Assembly (NCBI GenBank): GCA_023391835.1
Contig: JAEWAE010000031.1
Coordinates: 1 to 52,101 of the forward strand
DNA length: 52,101 nucleotides
Direction of reading: 5' to 3'
Source: Bacillota bacterium
GTDB lineage: Bacteria; Bacillota; Clostridia; Oscillospirales; Ethanoligenentaceae
In this document: positions 7,278-16,510 of the stretch, one piece after another
Position numbering within the stretch: the first letter of the stretch is position 1
Layout: each line of letters opens with the position of its first letter
Translations under genes and position numbers: made by a program
Notes under the pieces: model-generated
Databases searched by the model: none
Seen by the model: only the letters and a program-made list of their open reading frames with translations
Told to the model about the DNA's origin: nothing

Positions 7278-8155
7278 GCTTCGGGCACCTCCCTGTCCCC
7301 GCTGTGCAGGGCGATGAGCCGGGCCAGCGTGTCTTTCATCTGCGAGCGGCCGACGATGGCATCCACAAAGCCGTGGTCGAGCAGGAATTCGGCGGACTGA
7401 AAGTCGTCGGGCAGATGCTGATGGATGGTGCCCTCGATGACCCGCCGTCCGGCGAAGCCCACCAGCACCTTGGGCTCGGCGAGTATGATGTCGCCCAGCG
7501 AGGCGAAGCTCGCCGTCACGCCGCCCGTGGTGGGGTCTGTGAGCACGGTGATGTATAAGAGCCCCGCGTCACTGTGACGGGCCACCGCGCCGGATGTTTT
7601 GGCCATCTGCATCAGCGATACGATGCCCTCCTGCATGCGGGCGCCGCCGGACGCCGTGAAAAGCACCACGGGCAGCTTATGGGCCGTGGCGTACTCAAAC
7701 GCACGGGTGATTTTTTCGCCCACCACCGAGCCCATGGAGGCCATCATAAAGCGGCTGTCCATCACACCGATGACGCAGGGGTGCCGCCCGATGCGGCAGC
7801 GGCCGGTCACGGCGGCCTCATTGAGGCCCGTCAGCGCCTGGGCCGCCGCCACCTTCTGCTCATAGCCCGGAAAGTCGATGGGGTTGACCGACTGCATGTC
7901 GGAGTCGAATTCCTCGAAGCTGTCTGAATCCACCGTCATTTCCAGCCGCTCGGCCGCCGAGATGCGGGCATGATAGCCGCATTTCGGGCAGACCTTCATG
8001 TTTTTATTGAATTCTTCTTCAAACGCCACGTTTTGGCAGCGGGGGCATTTGAACCACAGATCCCGGGGGATGGACACTCCTTCCCCGGGGACCGCCGCCT
8101 GCTGGGTGACGTCCGCCATGCGGTTTTTCACCTTTTGAAACAAGTCTTCCAGCAA
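7274..8155 (-). CDS. accD: acetyl-CoA carboxylase carboxyltransferase subunit beta
   Basis: About 293 residues. An N-terminal Cys4 zinc ribbon (CPRCQ at about 36-40, CPKCG about 20 residues later) precedes the carboxyltransferase core with GVMDSRFMMASMGSVVGEKITRAFEYA and FTASGGARMQEGIVSLMQMAKTS. It pairs with AccA. A TTG start at 8155 was preferred: GGGAGG lies 8 bases upstream and the product then begins MLEDLF, as family members do; the GTG at 8164 abuts the ribosome binding site. It sits between accC and accA in the leftward operon. Confidence 0.95.
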   Translation of the reverse strand: MLEDLFQKVKNRMADVTQQAAVPGEGVSIPRDLWFKCPRCQNVAFEEEFNKNMKVCPKCGYHARISAAERLEMTVDSDSFEEFDSDMQSVNPIDFPGYEQKVAAAQALTGLNEAAVTGRCRIGRHPCVIGVMDSRFMMASMGSVVGEKITRAFEYATAHKLPVVLFTASGGARMQEGIVSLMQMAKTSGAVARHSDAGLLYITVLTDPTTGGVTASFASLGDIILAEPKVLVGFAGRRVIEGTIHQHLPDDFQSAEFLLDHGFVDAIVGRSQMKDTLARLIALHSGDREVPEA

Positions 8156-8189
8156 ATCCGGCACCTCCCTTTATCGAAATGGCCGGCGC

Positions 8190-9534
<1,345 letters not shown>

Positions 9535-9542
<8 letters not shown>

Positions 9543-10008
9543 GTGCGCTCCCCCCGTCCCCACCGGCTGCGGCCGCGGGCCCGATGGCGAAGGATATGTC
9601 GGCCGTGGCCACCTTTTTGCCGTCCACCGTGGCCTTGCCCCGGCCGAAGCCCACTGCGCCGCGGTAGCCGGTCATTTCGACTTCGAGCGTCAGTGTCTGG
9701 CCGGGCGTCACCTGCCGGTGGAACCGGGCCTTGTCGATGCCGGCGAAAAAGGCGAGCTTGCCCCGGTTTTCCGGCTGGGAAAGCACGCACACGGCGCCCG
9801 CCTGCGCGAGCATTTCCACCGTGAGCACACCCGGCTGCACCGGGTGGCCTGGGAAGTGCCCCTTGAACCAGTAATCTGCGTCGCTCAGATGCTTGCGGGC
9901 CACCACCCGCTTGCCCGGCTCGAGCTCTATGATTTCATCGATGAGCAGAAACGGGTCCCGGTGGGGCAGGATCTGCTTGATCGCCTCTCTGTCCATTAAA
10001 ACGGTCAC
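9535..10008 (-). CDS. fabZ: 3-hydroxyacyl-ACP dehydratase FabZ
   Basis: About 157 residues, a hot-dog-fold dehydratase: ILPHRDPFLLID near the N-terminus, the catalytic-His motif GHFPGHPVQPGV, and VEMLAQAGAV with the acidic partner. It removes water from 3-hydroxyacyl-ACP to give the trans-2-enoyl-ACP. A GTG start at 10008 with GGGGGGAG just upstream was chosen; an ATG at 10032 lies inside accB and has no ribosome binding site. The C-terminal Ala/Gly-rich tail overlaps the start of accC. It lies between accB and accC, as in many Firmicutes fab clusters. Confidence 0.94.
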
Positions 10009-10024
10009 GCCGCTCCCCCCTTTT

Positions 10025-10462
10025 TCATTCAATGCGCAGCACCGGCTGGCCGTATTCCACGCCGCAGCCGCTCTGGAGCATAATTTCCGCCACAGTGCCG
10101 TCGCATTCGCTGGTGATCTCGTTCATCAGCTTCATGGACTCGATAATGAAAAGGGTGTCGCCCTTTTTCACCCGGCTGCCCACCTGCACAAACGGAGGCT
10201 TGTCGGGGTCGGCGGAGGCATAATACGTACCCACAATGGGTGCCGTCACCACATGGCCCGGCTTTTCGGCCGGCTCATCCCCGCAGGGGGATACGCAGGG
10301 GGCCGAAACAGTCGGGGTCCCCGCGGCGGCGGGGGCGGTCGTCTGGGCGGGGGTCCGCTCCAGGCTGAGTTTAAATTCCTTGCACTCGTAATCCAACCGG
10401 TCCAGCCGGGAAGAATCCAGCGCCGCGATCAGCTGTTTGATGGCGTCTATGCTCATTTCCAT
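10025..10462 (-). CDS. accB: biotin carboxyl carrier protein of acetyl-CoA carboxylase
   Basis: 145 residues. An N-terminal helical region (SIDAIKQLIAALD) is followed by a Pro/Ala-rich linker at about 40-68 and a biotinyl domain with the biotinylation motif ESMKLMNEI, whose Lys is the acceptor. It shuttles carboxybiotin from AccC to AccA/AccD. It is co-directional with fabF upstream and fabZ downstream, with short gaps. GAAAGG lies about 12 bases before the ATG. Confidence 0.96.
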   Translation of the reverse strand: MEMSIDAIKQLIAALDSSRLDRLDYECKEFKLSLERTPAQTTAPAAAGTPTVSAPCVSPCGDEPAEKPGHVVTAPIVGTYYASADPDKPPFVQVGSRVKKGDTLFIIESMKLMNEITSECDGTVAEIMLQSGCGVEYGQPVLRIE

Positions 10463-10501
10463 TTCGTCAATCTGCCTTTCCGACTGATTTGGCCGCCCGG
10501 C

Positions 10502-11740
10502 TCACGCGGAATATTTCCGCAGGCAAAGGGTCGCGTTGTGCCCGCCGAAGCCCAGCGAATTGGAGAGAGCCGCATGGATGTCGGCCTTGCGGGCGCCGCC
10601 GGTCACATAATCGAGGTCACACTCGGGGTCGGGGGTCTTGTAGCCCACGGTGGGCGGAATCACGCCGTCCCGCAGTGCCAGCGCGCAGATGATGCCCTCC
10701 ACTGCGCCGGCCGCACCGAGCATATGCCCGGTCATCGACTTGGTCGAGCTGACGGGAATATGCGGCGCGCGCGCGCCGAAAAGTGTCTTGACGGCCAGGG
10801 TCTCGCAGCGGTCGTTGGGCGGGGTCGAGGTGCCGTGGGCATTGATATAGCCGATGTCGTCAAGGCTCAGGCCCGCGTCCTTCACGGCGATTTCCATGGA
10901 TTTGGCCGCACCGGCGCCCGACGGGTCGGGGCTTGTGATATGATAGGCGTCGGCGGTGGCGCCGTAGCCGGCCACCTCCGCATAAATGTGAGCGCCGCGG
11001 GCCAGCGCGTGGTCGAGGCTCTCGAGCACCGTGACACCGGCGCCTTCGCCCATGACAAACCCGCTGCGCTCGGCGTCAAAGGGGATGGATGCCCGGTCGG
11101 GGTCGGTGCCGTTGCACAGGGCGGTCATGTTGGCAAAAGCCGCCAGTGCGAAAGGGAACACGGTCGCTTCCGCGCCGCCGGCCACGACCGCGTCGGCATA
11201 GCCGTCGCGGATGGCATGCATCGCTTCGCCTACGGCGTGCCCGCTCGACGAGCAGGCGGAAACCGTCGCATAATTGAGCCCCTTGAAGCCGTATTCCATT
11301 GCCACCGCGCCGGAGGCCATGTTGGCGATCATCATGGGGATCATCAGTGCCGAAATGCCATGAGGCCCTTTTTCAATGAATTTCGCGTGGTTGGTCGTGC
11401 AGGTGATGAGCCCGCCGATGCCGCTGCCGACGATGACGCCCACGCGGTAAGGGTCCAGATCCTTCAGATCGGTGCCGCAGTCGGCCATGGCCATTTTTGC
11501 CGCCGCCATGGCAAACTGGGTGTAGCGGTCCATCCGCCGGGCCTCTTTTTTATCAAGAAAATCTTCGGGGTGGAAATCCTTGACCTGCGCGGCCAGGGAC
11601 ACCTTCTGCCCCGTCATATCCATATCACGGATCGTGTCGATGCCGTGGCGGCCCGCCTGAATATTCTTCCAGAAAGTCGCCGCGTCGCTGCCCACCGGGC
11701 TGACGACGCCGATGCCGGTGATCACCACTCGTTTTTTCAT
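10502..11740 (-). CDS. fabF: 3-oxoacyl-ACP synthase II (FabF)
   Basis: About 412 residues beginning MKKRVVITGIGVVSPVG. The thiolase-fold triad is visible: Cys in SACSSSGHAVGEA, His in INAHGTSTPPND, and His in KSMTGHMLGAAGAVEG. It condenses malonyl-ACP with acyl-ACP to elongate chains. The active-site block reads CSSSGHA rather than the more usual CASGTHA, still with Cys in place. Of two adjacent ATGs, the second (11740) has the better distance, 6 bases, from GGAGG. It follows fabG after about 34 bases. Confidence 0.96.
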   Translation of the reverse strand: MKKRVVITGIGVVSPVGSDAATFWKNIQAGRHGIDTIRDMDMTGQKVSLAAQVKDFHPEDFLDKKEARRMDRYTQFAMAAAKMAMADCGTDLKDLDPYRVGVIVGSGIGGLITCTTNHAKFIEKGPHGISALMIPMMIANMASGAVAMEYGFKGLNYATVSACSSSGHAVGEAMHAIRDGYADAVVAGGAEATVFPFALAAFANMTALCNGTDPDRASIPFDAERSGFVMGEGAGVTVLESLDHALARGAHIYAEVAGYGATADAYHITSPDPSGAGAAKSMEIAVKDAGLSLDDIGYINAHGTSTPPNDRCETLAVKTLFGARAPHIPVSSTKSMTGHMLGAAGAVEGIICALALRDGVIPPTVGYKTPDPECDLDYVTGGARKADIHAALSNSLGFGGHNATLCLRKYSA

Positions 11741-11774
11741 CATATACCTCCATTCGGATGCCTGAGGAGCAGAT

Positions 11775-12518
11775 TCACATGACGATGCCGCCGTCCACCG
11801 CCAGCACCTGGCCGGTGATGTACGAGGCATCGTCGGATGCGAGAAAAGCCACCGCTCCCGCCACATCTTCCGGCCGGCCGATGCGCCCCAGCGGGATGGC
11901 CTGCCGCACCGCAGCCCGCGCCTTTTCGGGCATGGCATCGGTCATGGCAGTCTCGATCATGCCGGGGGCCACCGCGTTGACCGTGACGCCCCGGGCGCCC
12001 AGTTCCTTGGCGGCCGACCGGGTCAGGCCGATGACGCCCGCCTTGGCGGCGGAATAGTTGGCCTGCCCCGCGTTGCCATAGATCCCCACCACCGAGGCGA
12101 TGTTAATGATGCGGCCGCGGCGAGCGCGCATCATCACCTTGGCGGCGTGATGCATCATATTGAACACACTCTTAAGGTCGACGTCGATCACCTGGCCGAA
12201 CTGTTCCTCGCCCATGAGCGCGAGCAGCCCGTCCCGGGTGATGCCGGCGTTGTTGACCAGCACATCCAGTGAGCCGAAGCGCACCGCGACGGCCTTGACC
12301 ATTTCGCCGCACGCTTTGAAATCGGACACGTCGGCCACGAAGCACTCGGCCTGCACGCCCTTTGCCCGGCAGGCCGCCGCCACCGCCGCGCCCTCCGCGT
12401 CGGCGGATTGCTGTGTGCGGCAATTGACGGCTATATCAAAGCCTCGGGCGGCCAGTGTCTGCGCCACGCAGGCGCCGATGCCCCGGGCGGCGCCGGTGAC
12501 CAGCGCACATTTTCCCAT
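11775..12518 (-). CDS. fabG: 3-oxoacyl-ACP reductase FabG
   Basis: About 247 residues, a short-chain dehydrogenase. The NADP-binding motif TGAARGIG is near the start, followed by LVNNAGITRDGLL, catalytic Ser in NIASVVGIYGN, and YSAAKAG (Tyr and Lys). It reduces 3-oxoacyl-ACP to 3-hydroxyacyl-ACP. The second ATG (12518) was taken as the start because GAAAGG directly abuts the first (12527) but lies 9 bases from the second. It lies between fabH and fabF. Confidence 0.96.
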   Translation of the reverse strand: MGKCALVTGAARGIGACVAQTLAARGFDIAVNCRTQQSADAEGAAVAAACRAKGVQAECFVADVSDFKACGEMVKAVAVRFGSLDVLVNNAGITRDGLLALMGEEQFGQVIDVDLKSVFNMMHHAAKVMMRARRGRIINIASVVGIYGNAGQANYSAAKAGVIGLTRSAAKELGARGVTVNAVAPGMIETAMTDAMPEKARAAVRQAIPLGRIGRPEDVAGAVAFLASDDASYITGQVLAVDGGIVM

Positions 12519-12566
12519 GAAACTCATCCTTTCGCACGCGGCCGGGCAAGCCCGGCCGCGCCCCGG

Positions 12567-13556
12567 TCAGTATTCCAGCACGGCGGCGCCGTACGTCAGC
12601 CCCGCGCCGAAGCCCACCAAGCCGATCTTATCCCCCCTCCGCAGCCGGCCGGAAGTTTCCAGCTCACTCAGGGCGATGGGGATGGATGCGCTGGAAGTGT
12701 TGCCGTACCGGTCGAGATTCACATACATGCGTTCCATATCCACGCCGAGTTTTTCGGCGGCGGTGCGGATGATGCGGACATTCGCCTGGTGCGGCACGAT
12801 GATCTCGAGATCCTGCGGCGAAATGGAGGCCCGCTCGCAGGCGCCCCGCAGGGCTTCGGCCATGGCGCGCGTAGCGAAGCGGTAAACATCCCGCCCCGCC
12901 ATGTGGATAAAGCTGCCCTCCGCCATGGGGTACGGATCGGCTTGCGCCTGCCCTTTAGCGGCGTAGGGGCTGTGGTTGGGCAGCGCCCGGGCGGTGAGCG
13001 CCGCGGCGCTGCTGCCCTCGGAACGCAGCCAGGAATGATACATCCCCCGGCCCCCACGCACCACCACTGCGCCGGCGCCGTCGCCGAACAGCACGCAGGA
13101 AGAGCGATCGGTGAAATCCATCTGTTTGGAAAGCTCCTCGCTGCTGACAATGAGCACTGTGGAAGCCTTGCCCAGTGCCAGATAACTCTGGGCGGCATCG
13201 AGCGCGTAGATAAAGCCCGAGCAGGCGGCGTTGAGATCCCAGCAGAAGGCGTTTTCGGCCCCGACGGCCGCCTGCACGATGCAGGCGAGCGAAGGATAGT
13301 AATAATCCGGCGTGACCGTCGTGCCGATGATCATGTCGATGGAAGCGGGTTCGACGCCTGCCCGCGCGATGGCCGCGCGCGACGCCTCCACTCCCATTTG
13401 GAAGGTGGTCTCCCCTGTGGAAAAATGCCGCTCGCGGATACCCGTGCGTTCGCGGATCCATTCGTCCGATGTGTCTACAATTTTTGCCATGTCGTCATTG
13501 GTGACGACCGCCGACGGAATATACTTGCCCGTACCGGCGATAAAAATGCCTGACAT
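12567..13556 (-). CDS. fabH: 3-oxoacyl-ACP synthase III (FabH)
   Basis: About 329 residues with the complete FabH triad: Cys in LNAACSGFIYAL, His in VPHQANVRI and Asn in YGNTSSASIP. The N-terminal DTSDEWIRERTGIRERH is typical. It starts fatty acid synthesis by condensing an acyl-CoA with malonyl-ACP; substrate preference (acetyl or branched) cannot be read from this sequence alone. It is the first gene of the leftward fab/acc operon, about 100 bases downstream of a near-consensus promoter. The ATG at 13556 is spaced 5 bases from GGGGGG. Confidence 0.96.
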   Translation of the reverse strand: MSGIFIAGTGKYIPSAVVTNDDMAKIVDTSDEWIRERTGIRERHFSTGETTFQMGVEASRAAIARAGVEPASIDMIIGTTVTPDYYYPSLACIVQAAVGAENAFCWDLNAACSGFIYALDAAQSYLALGKASTVLIVSSEELSKQMDFTDRSSCVLFGDGAGAVVVRGGRGMYHSWLRSEGSSAAALTARALPNHSPYAAKGQAQADPYPMAEGSFIHMAGRDVYRFATRAMAEALRGACERASISPQDLEIIVPHQANVRIIRTAAEKLGVDMERMYVNLDRYGNTSSASIPIALSELETSGRLRRGDKIGLVGFGAGLTYGAAVLEY

Positions 13557-13655
13557 CAAGTCCCCCCTTGAAACCTTGCGGTCGATATGCTATATTTTGA
13601 AGAAAGAATATCGAAACCTGTGACGCCGTCTGCAGCCGCAGAAGCGCATGAAACC

Positions 13656-13684
13656 ATATTATATGTCTTTTGCCGTTTTGTCAA
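13656..13684 (-). promoter_or_regulatory. promoter of the fabH-accA operon
   Basis: On the minus strand consensus TTGACA, a 17-base spacer and TAATAT. No FapR-like or FabT-like operator was recognised around it. A short inverted repeat (TCGATAT at 13582-13588, ATATCGA at 13608-13614) lies in the transcribed leader. Confidence 0.85.
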
Positions 13685-13812
13685 TATCCGGCCGTCGCCC
13701 GGCAGGGCGGCGTGCGGCTGCCGCGGCGTGGCAATCGCCCCCCGGAGCACCCGCTCGGGGATGCAGGCCGGGGTTTATATCCATTCAAAAAGGAAAGGTC
13801 GGGTCATCCGCT

Positions 13813-14733
13813 TTGGGTAAAATTGCATTTCTGTTTTCGGGTCAGGGTGCCCAGTACCCCGGTATGGGGGAGGAGCTTTGCCGGGAATATGCCGCCGCGC
13901 GGCGGGTCTACGACGCGGCGGGGGAGGCCCTGGGCTTTGACGTGCGCCGCCTTTCCCGCGAGGGGGACGAGCAGGAACTGGCCCGGACAGCCGTTTCCCA
14001 GCCGCTGATTTACACGCTGTCGCTGGCGGCCTTTGCCGTCGTGAGCGAGGCGGGGCTGCGTCCCGACGCGGCGGCGGGCTTTTCGTTGGGCGAGTGCAGC
14101 GCGCTGGCCGCAGCCGGCGCCATGGACGAAGCGACCGGCTTCGCCGTCATCCGCGAGCGGGCCCGGGCCATGCAGCGGGCGGCGGAAGAGACGGGCGGCT
14201 CCATGGCCGCCGTCATCGGCGCCAAACCGGGCGCCATCGAAGAAGCCTGCGCCCAGGCGTGCGGCTATGTGACGCCGGTCAACTTCAACTGCCCGGGCCA
14301 GACGGTCATCGCCGGCGAAACCGCGGCGGTGGAACACGCGGTCGAAAGACTCACCGCCGCGGGCACCCGTGCGGTGAAGCTGGCGGTCAACGCGGCCTTC
14401 CATTCCCGGATGATGGACGGTGCCTCCGTTTCCTTCTACGAAAAGATCCGGTCGTTCCCCTTTGGGGAGCCCGCCTTCCCGCTTTACTCCAATCTCAGCG
14501 GCGACCGGCTGCAGAATGGGGACATCCCCGCCTACCTGCGGGAGCAGATGGTGCATCCGGTGCGTTTTAGCGACGAAATGGCCGCCATGGTGCGCGACGG
14601 CTTCGACACCTTCGTGGAGCTCGGCCCGGGCCACACCCTGTGCGGCTTCATCCGGCGGGGCGCGCGGGGCGCGCGGTCATTCCCCGTGGATAATCCGGCT
14701 TCCCTGCAAAAATGTCTGGACGCCCTTTTGTGA
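13813..14733 (+). CDS. fabD: malonyl-CoA:ACP transacylase
   Basis: About 306 residues, the usual size. The nucleophile motif GFSLGECSALAAAG (GxSxG) and the catalytic His in AAFHSRMM are present, after the N-terminal IAFLFSGQGAQYPGMG. It loads malonyl groups from CoA onto ACP. The start is a TTG at 13813, the only initiation codon that gives a family-like N-terminus; an AAGGAAAGG lies rather far (about 14 bases) upstream, so the start is less sure than the gene. It is transcribed away from fabH, unlike the contiguous fab clusters of many Firmicutes. No promoter was recognised. Confidence 0.93.
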   Translation: MGKIAFLFSGQGAQYPGMGEELCREYAAARRVYDAAGEALGFDVRRLSREGDEQELARTAVSQPLIYTLSLAAFAVVSEAGLRPDAAAGFSLGECSALAAAGAMDEATGFAVIRERARAMQRAAEETGGSMAAVIGAKPGAIEEACAQACGYVTPVNFNCPGQTVIAGETAAVEHAVERLTAAGTRAVKLAVNAAFHSRMMDGASVSFYEKIRSFPFGEPAFPLYSNLSGDRLQNGDIPAYLREQMVHPVRFSDEMAAMVRDGFDTFVELGPGHTLCGFIRRGARGARSFPVDNPASLQKCLDALL

Positions 14734-14751
14734 CACACGCCGCCGTTATTT

Positions 14752-14782
14752 CGGAGCCGGCTCTCCGTCCGGCTCCGCTTTT
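14752..14782 (+). terminator. possible weak terminator between fabD and aroE
   Basis: A 9-bp GC-rich stem CGGAGCCGG/CCGGCTCCG with an 8-base loop, followed by CTTTTCC. The T run is short, so read-through into aroE is likely. Confidence 0.4.
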
Positions 14783-14824
14783 CCTGTTTATAAATGAAAA
14801 GCGCAAAAGAAAGGCCTTGCTCTC

Positions 14825-15670
14825 ATGGAAACCAAACGCTTCGTCCTCATCGGCCACCCGCTGGCCCAGAGCATTTCTCCCCAGATCCACAGCCGCCTGA
14901 CCGAAATCGCCGGCCGGCAGGATACGTACACCCTGCGCGAAATCGCGCCGGAAGAGCTCGGCACCGCCGTCGACGGGCTGCGGGAACTGGACGGTTTTAA
15001 CATCACCATCCCCTATAAGGTGCGCATTTTACCCTTCCTCGACCGGGTCGACCCGGCGGCGCAGCGGTACGGCGCGGTCAACACCGTGCGGGTGGAAAAC
15101 AGCCGGCTCATCGGCTACAACACCGACGCCGTCGGTTTCCGACGGGCGCTGGATGCCGCCGGCATCCCTCTGACGGGCCGGGTGCTGCTGTGCGGCACCG
15201 GCGGCACCGCCCGCATGATGGGCTGCGAAGCCGCAAAGGAGGGCTGCCGCCTGACGGTGGCCGGTACGACGGTGGGCAAAGCCAAGCGGTTTGCCGAAAT
15301 GCTGGAGGCGGATTTTCCGGGATTTTCGGCCGACTACGCCGCGCTGGCCTATCTCAGCGGCAGCTTCGACCTGATACTCAACGCGACGCCCTGCGGCATG
15401 GTGCCCCACACCCACAGCTGCGCGGTGCCGGTGCCGGTGGCCCACTCGGCGGCGGCGGTTTTCGACGCGGTGTACAATCCGGCCGAAACGGCGCTCATGC
15501 GGCTCAACCGTGAAGCCGGCGGCCTGGCACAGGGCGGGCTGCCCATGCTGGTGTGGCAGGCGGCCGCCGCGCAGGAAATATGGACGGGTACGCGTTTCAC
15601 GCTGGCGGATATCAACGCCCTGTGCGGCGAAATGGCCGCGTTTATCCCGGCCCCGCGGAGCGGCGAATGA
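14825..15670 (+). CDS. aroE: shikimate dehydrogenase
   Basis: 281 residues. The shikimate-binding N-terminal domain has GHPLAQSISPQIHSRL, with the Ser-x-Ser site, and NITIPYKVRILPFLD with the catalytic Lys. The NADP domain has GTGGTARMMGCEAA, and the C-terminus has YNPAETALM and GGLPMLVWQAAAA. It reduces 3-dehydroshikimate to shikimate. GAAAGG lies 10 bases before the ATG. Its stop overlaps the aroK start (ATGA). It lies upstream of the aroF leader, so it is probably not under the attenuator. Confidence 0.95.
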   Translation: METKRFVLIGHPLAQSISPQIHSRLTEIAGRQDTYTLREIAPEELGTAVDGLRELDGFNITIPYKVRILPFLDRVDPAAQRYGAVNTVRVENSRLIGYNTDAVGFRRALDAAGIPLTGRVLLCGTGGTARMMGCEAAKEGCRLTVAGTTVGKAKRFAEMLEADFPGFSADYAALAYLSGSFDLILNATPCGMVPHTHSCAVPVPVAHSAAAVFDAVYNPAETALMRLNREAGGLAQGGLPMLVWQAAAAQEIWTGTRFTLADINALCGEMAAFIPAPRSGE

Positions 15671-16182
15671 GCCGGGTGGGCAATATCGTCCTGTGCGGCT
15701 TTATGGGCTGTGGCAAGAGCACGGTGGGTCGGTGTCTCGCGGCCATGACCGGCCGTCTTTTTGTGGATACGGACGCCTATATCGAGCAGCGGGAAGGGCG
15801 CACGGTGAGCGAGCTTTTCGCCGTGTACGGCGAAGAGGGCTTCCGCCGGCGGGAGCGGCTGGCCGCGGCGGAGCTGGCGGCACGGCCGGAGCTCGTGATC
15901 GCCACGGGGGGCGGCACGGTGCTCGACCCCGCAAGCGCCGCGGCGCTGCGCGCCGGCGGGCAGGTGGTGCTGCTTGACACACCGCTGGAGTGTATCTTCC
16001 TGCGTCTGGCGGGCGACACCACCCGCCCGCTGATGCAAAACGGGCACGCGGCCGCCGAGGCGCTTTATCGCGCGCGCATGCCCGCATATCGCGCGGCCGC
16101 CCACCGGGTGGTGGCGGTGACGCCGCAGGATACACCCGATCAGGTGGCCGCCCGCGTGCTGCGGCAGCTTACGGAAATTTGA
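15667..16182 (+). CDS. aroK: shikimate kinase
   Basis: 171 residues, a P-loop kinase: GFMGCGKSTVGRCLA (Walker A), DTDAYIEQREGRTVSELF for shikimate binding, ATGGGTVLD, and TRPLM in the lid region. It phosphorylates shikimate at the 3-hydroxyl. The ATG overlaps the aroE stop codon, so translation is coupled. No terminator separates it from the aroF promoter, so some read-through into the aroF leader is possible. Confidence 0.95.
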   Translation: MSRVGNIVLCGFMGCGKSTVGRCLAAMTGRLFVDTDAYIEQREGRTVSELFAVYGEEGFRRRERLAAAELAARPELVIATGGGTVLDPASAAALRAGGQVVLLDTPLECIFLRLAGDTTRPLMQNGHAAAEALYRARMPAYRAAAHRVVAVTPQDTPDQVAARVLRQLTEI

Positions 16183-16227
16183 CCAATTTTTTTGCACTCC
16201 CGACGCTTTTACTCTTTTAGTTGCTAA

Positions 16228-16267
16228 AATGCAGAATTACCGCTTGACAGGCATCGGTTTCTGCATT
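16228..16267. repeat. 9-bp inverted repeat spanning the aroF promoter
   Basis: AATGCAGAA (16228-16236) and TTCTGCATT (16259-16267) are perfect reverse complements with 22 bases between them. The arms are about three helical turns apart, centre to centre; one lies upstream of the -35 and the other ends at the -10. This fits an operator for a dimeric regulator bound to one face of the helix, but the protein is unknown. Confidence 0.45.
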
Positions 16268-16272
16268 ATGAT
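16244..16272 (+). promoter_or_regulatory. promoter of the aroF-pheA operon
   Basis: Consensus TTGACA, a 17-base spacer and TATGAT. Transcription would start near 16280, about 25 bases before the leader peptide and 230 before aroF. Confidence 0.88.
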
Positions 16273-16303
16273 AAAGCTACACTTTTGAAAGGCTGCGTGT
16301 CCG

Positions 16304-16402
16304 ATGAATTTGACTTCCGCTTATGTGCGCTTTACCGGCTCCTTTTACCTGGGCTATTACTTTAGCACCGGGTATTTTTGCTGCCGTCATATAGCGCCAT
16401 GA
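16304..16402 (+). CDS. Tyr/Phe-rich leader peptide of the aroF operon (32 residues)
   Basis: A 32-codon reading frame starting at ATG 16304 and ending in TGA at 16400-16402, with AAAGG about 11 bases upstream. It has five Tyr (7, 15, 18, 19, 24) and four Phe (10, 14, 20, 25). The densest block is residues 14-25, which includes FYLGYYF and GYF. The peptide itself needs no function: its codons make a ribosome pause when charged tRNA-Tyr or tRNA-Phe is scarce. The stop codon lies inside the 5' arm of the predicted antiterminator, exactly where attenuation requires it. It precedes DAHP synthase, the first enzyme of the pathway ending in Phe and Tyr. Confidence 0.88.
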   Translation: MNLTSAYVRFTGSFYLGYYFSTGYFCCRHIAP

Positions 16403-16443
16403 GAGCACAGGGATAAATCAGCGGTCATCTGTGGAGGCTCATG
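16398..16443 (+). promoter_or_regulatory. predicted antiterminator hairpin of the aroF leader
   Basis: CATGAG (16398-16403) pairs with CTCATG (16438-16443), and CACAG (16406-16410) pairs with CTGTG (16429-16433), with a small internal loop between. The 3' arm takes the 5' strand of the terminator stem, so the two structures exclude each other. The 5' arm overlaps the leader stop codon, so a ribosome that completes the peptide would mask it. Confidence 0.7.
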
Positions 16444-16463
16444 GAAATGAGTCTCCTTTTTTT
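16433..16463 (+). terminator. attenuator terminator of the aroF leader
   Basis: A 10-bp stem GGAGGCTCAT/ATGAGTCTCC (one G-U pair) with loop GGAA, followed directly by seven T. It lies 30 bases after the leader peptide stop and about 48 before aroF. Confidence 0.88.
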
Positions 16464-16510
16464 ATGCCGCCGCGCAGTAACACCCAATCAACATGAGGAG
16501 TGGTCTAGCC

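Noticed and set aside
13582..13614. Inverted repeat TCGATAT...ATATCGA in the fabH leader
   Set aside because: The arms are only 7 bp with a 19-base gap and match no known fatty acid operator; not strong enough to call an operator or riboswitch.
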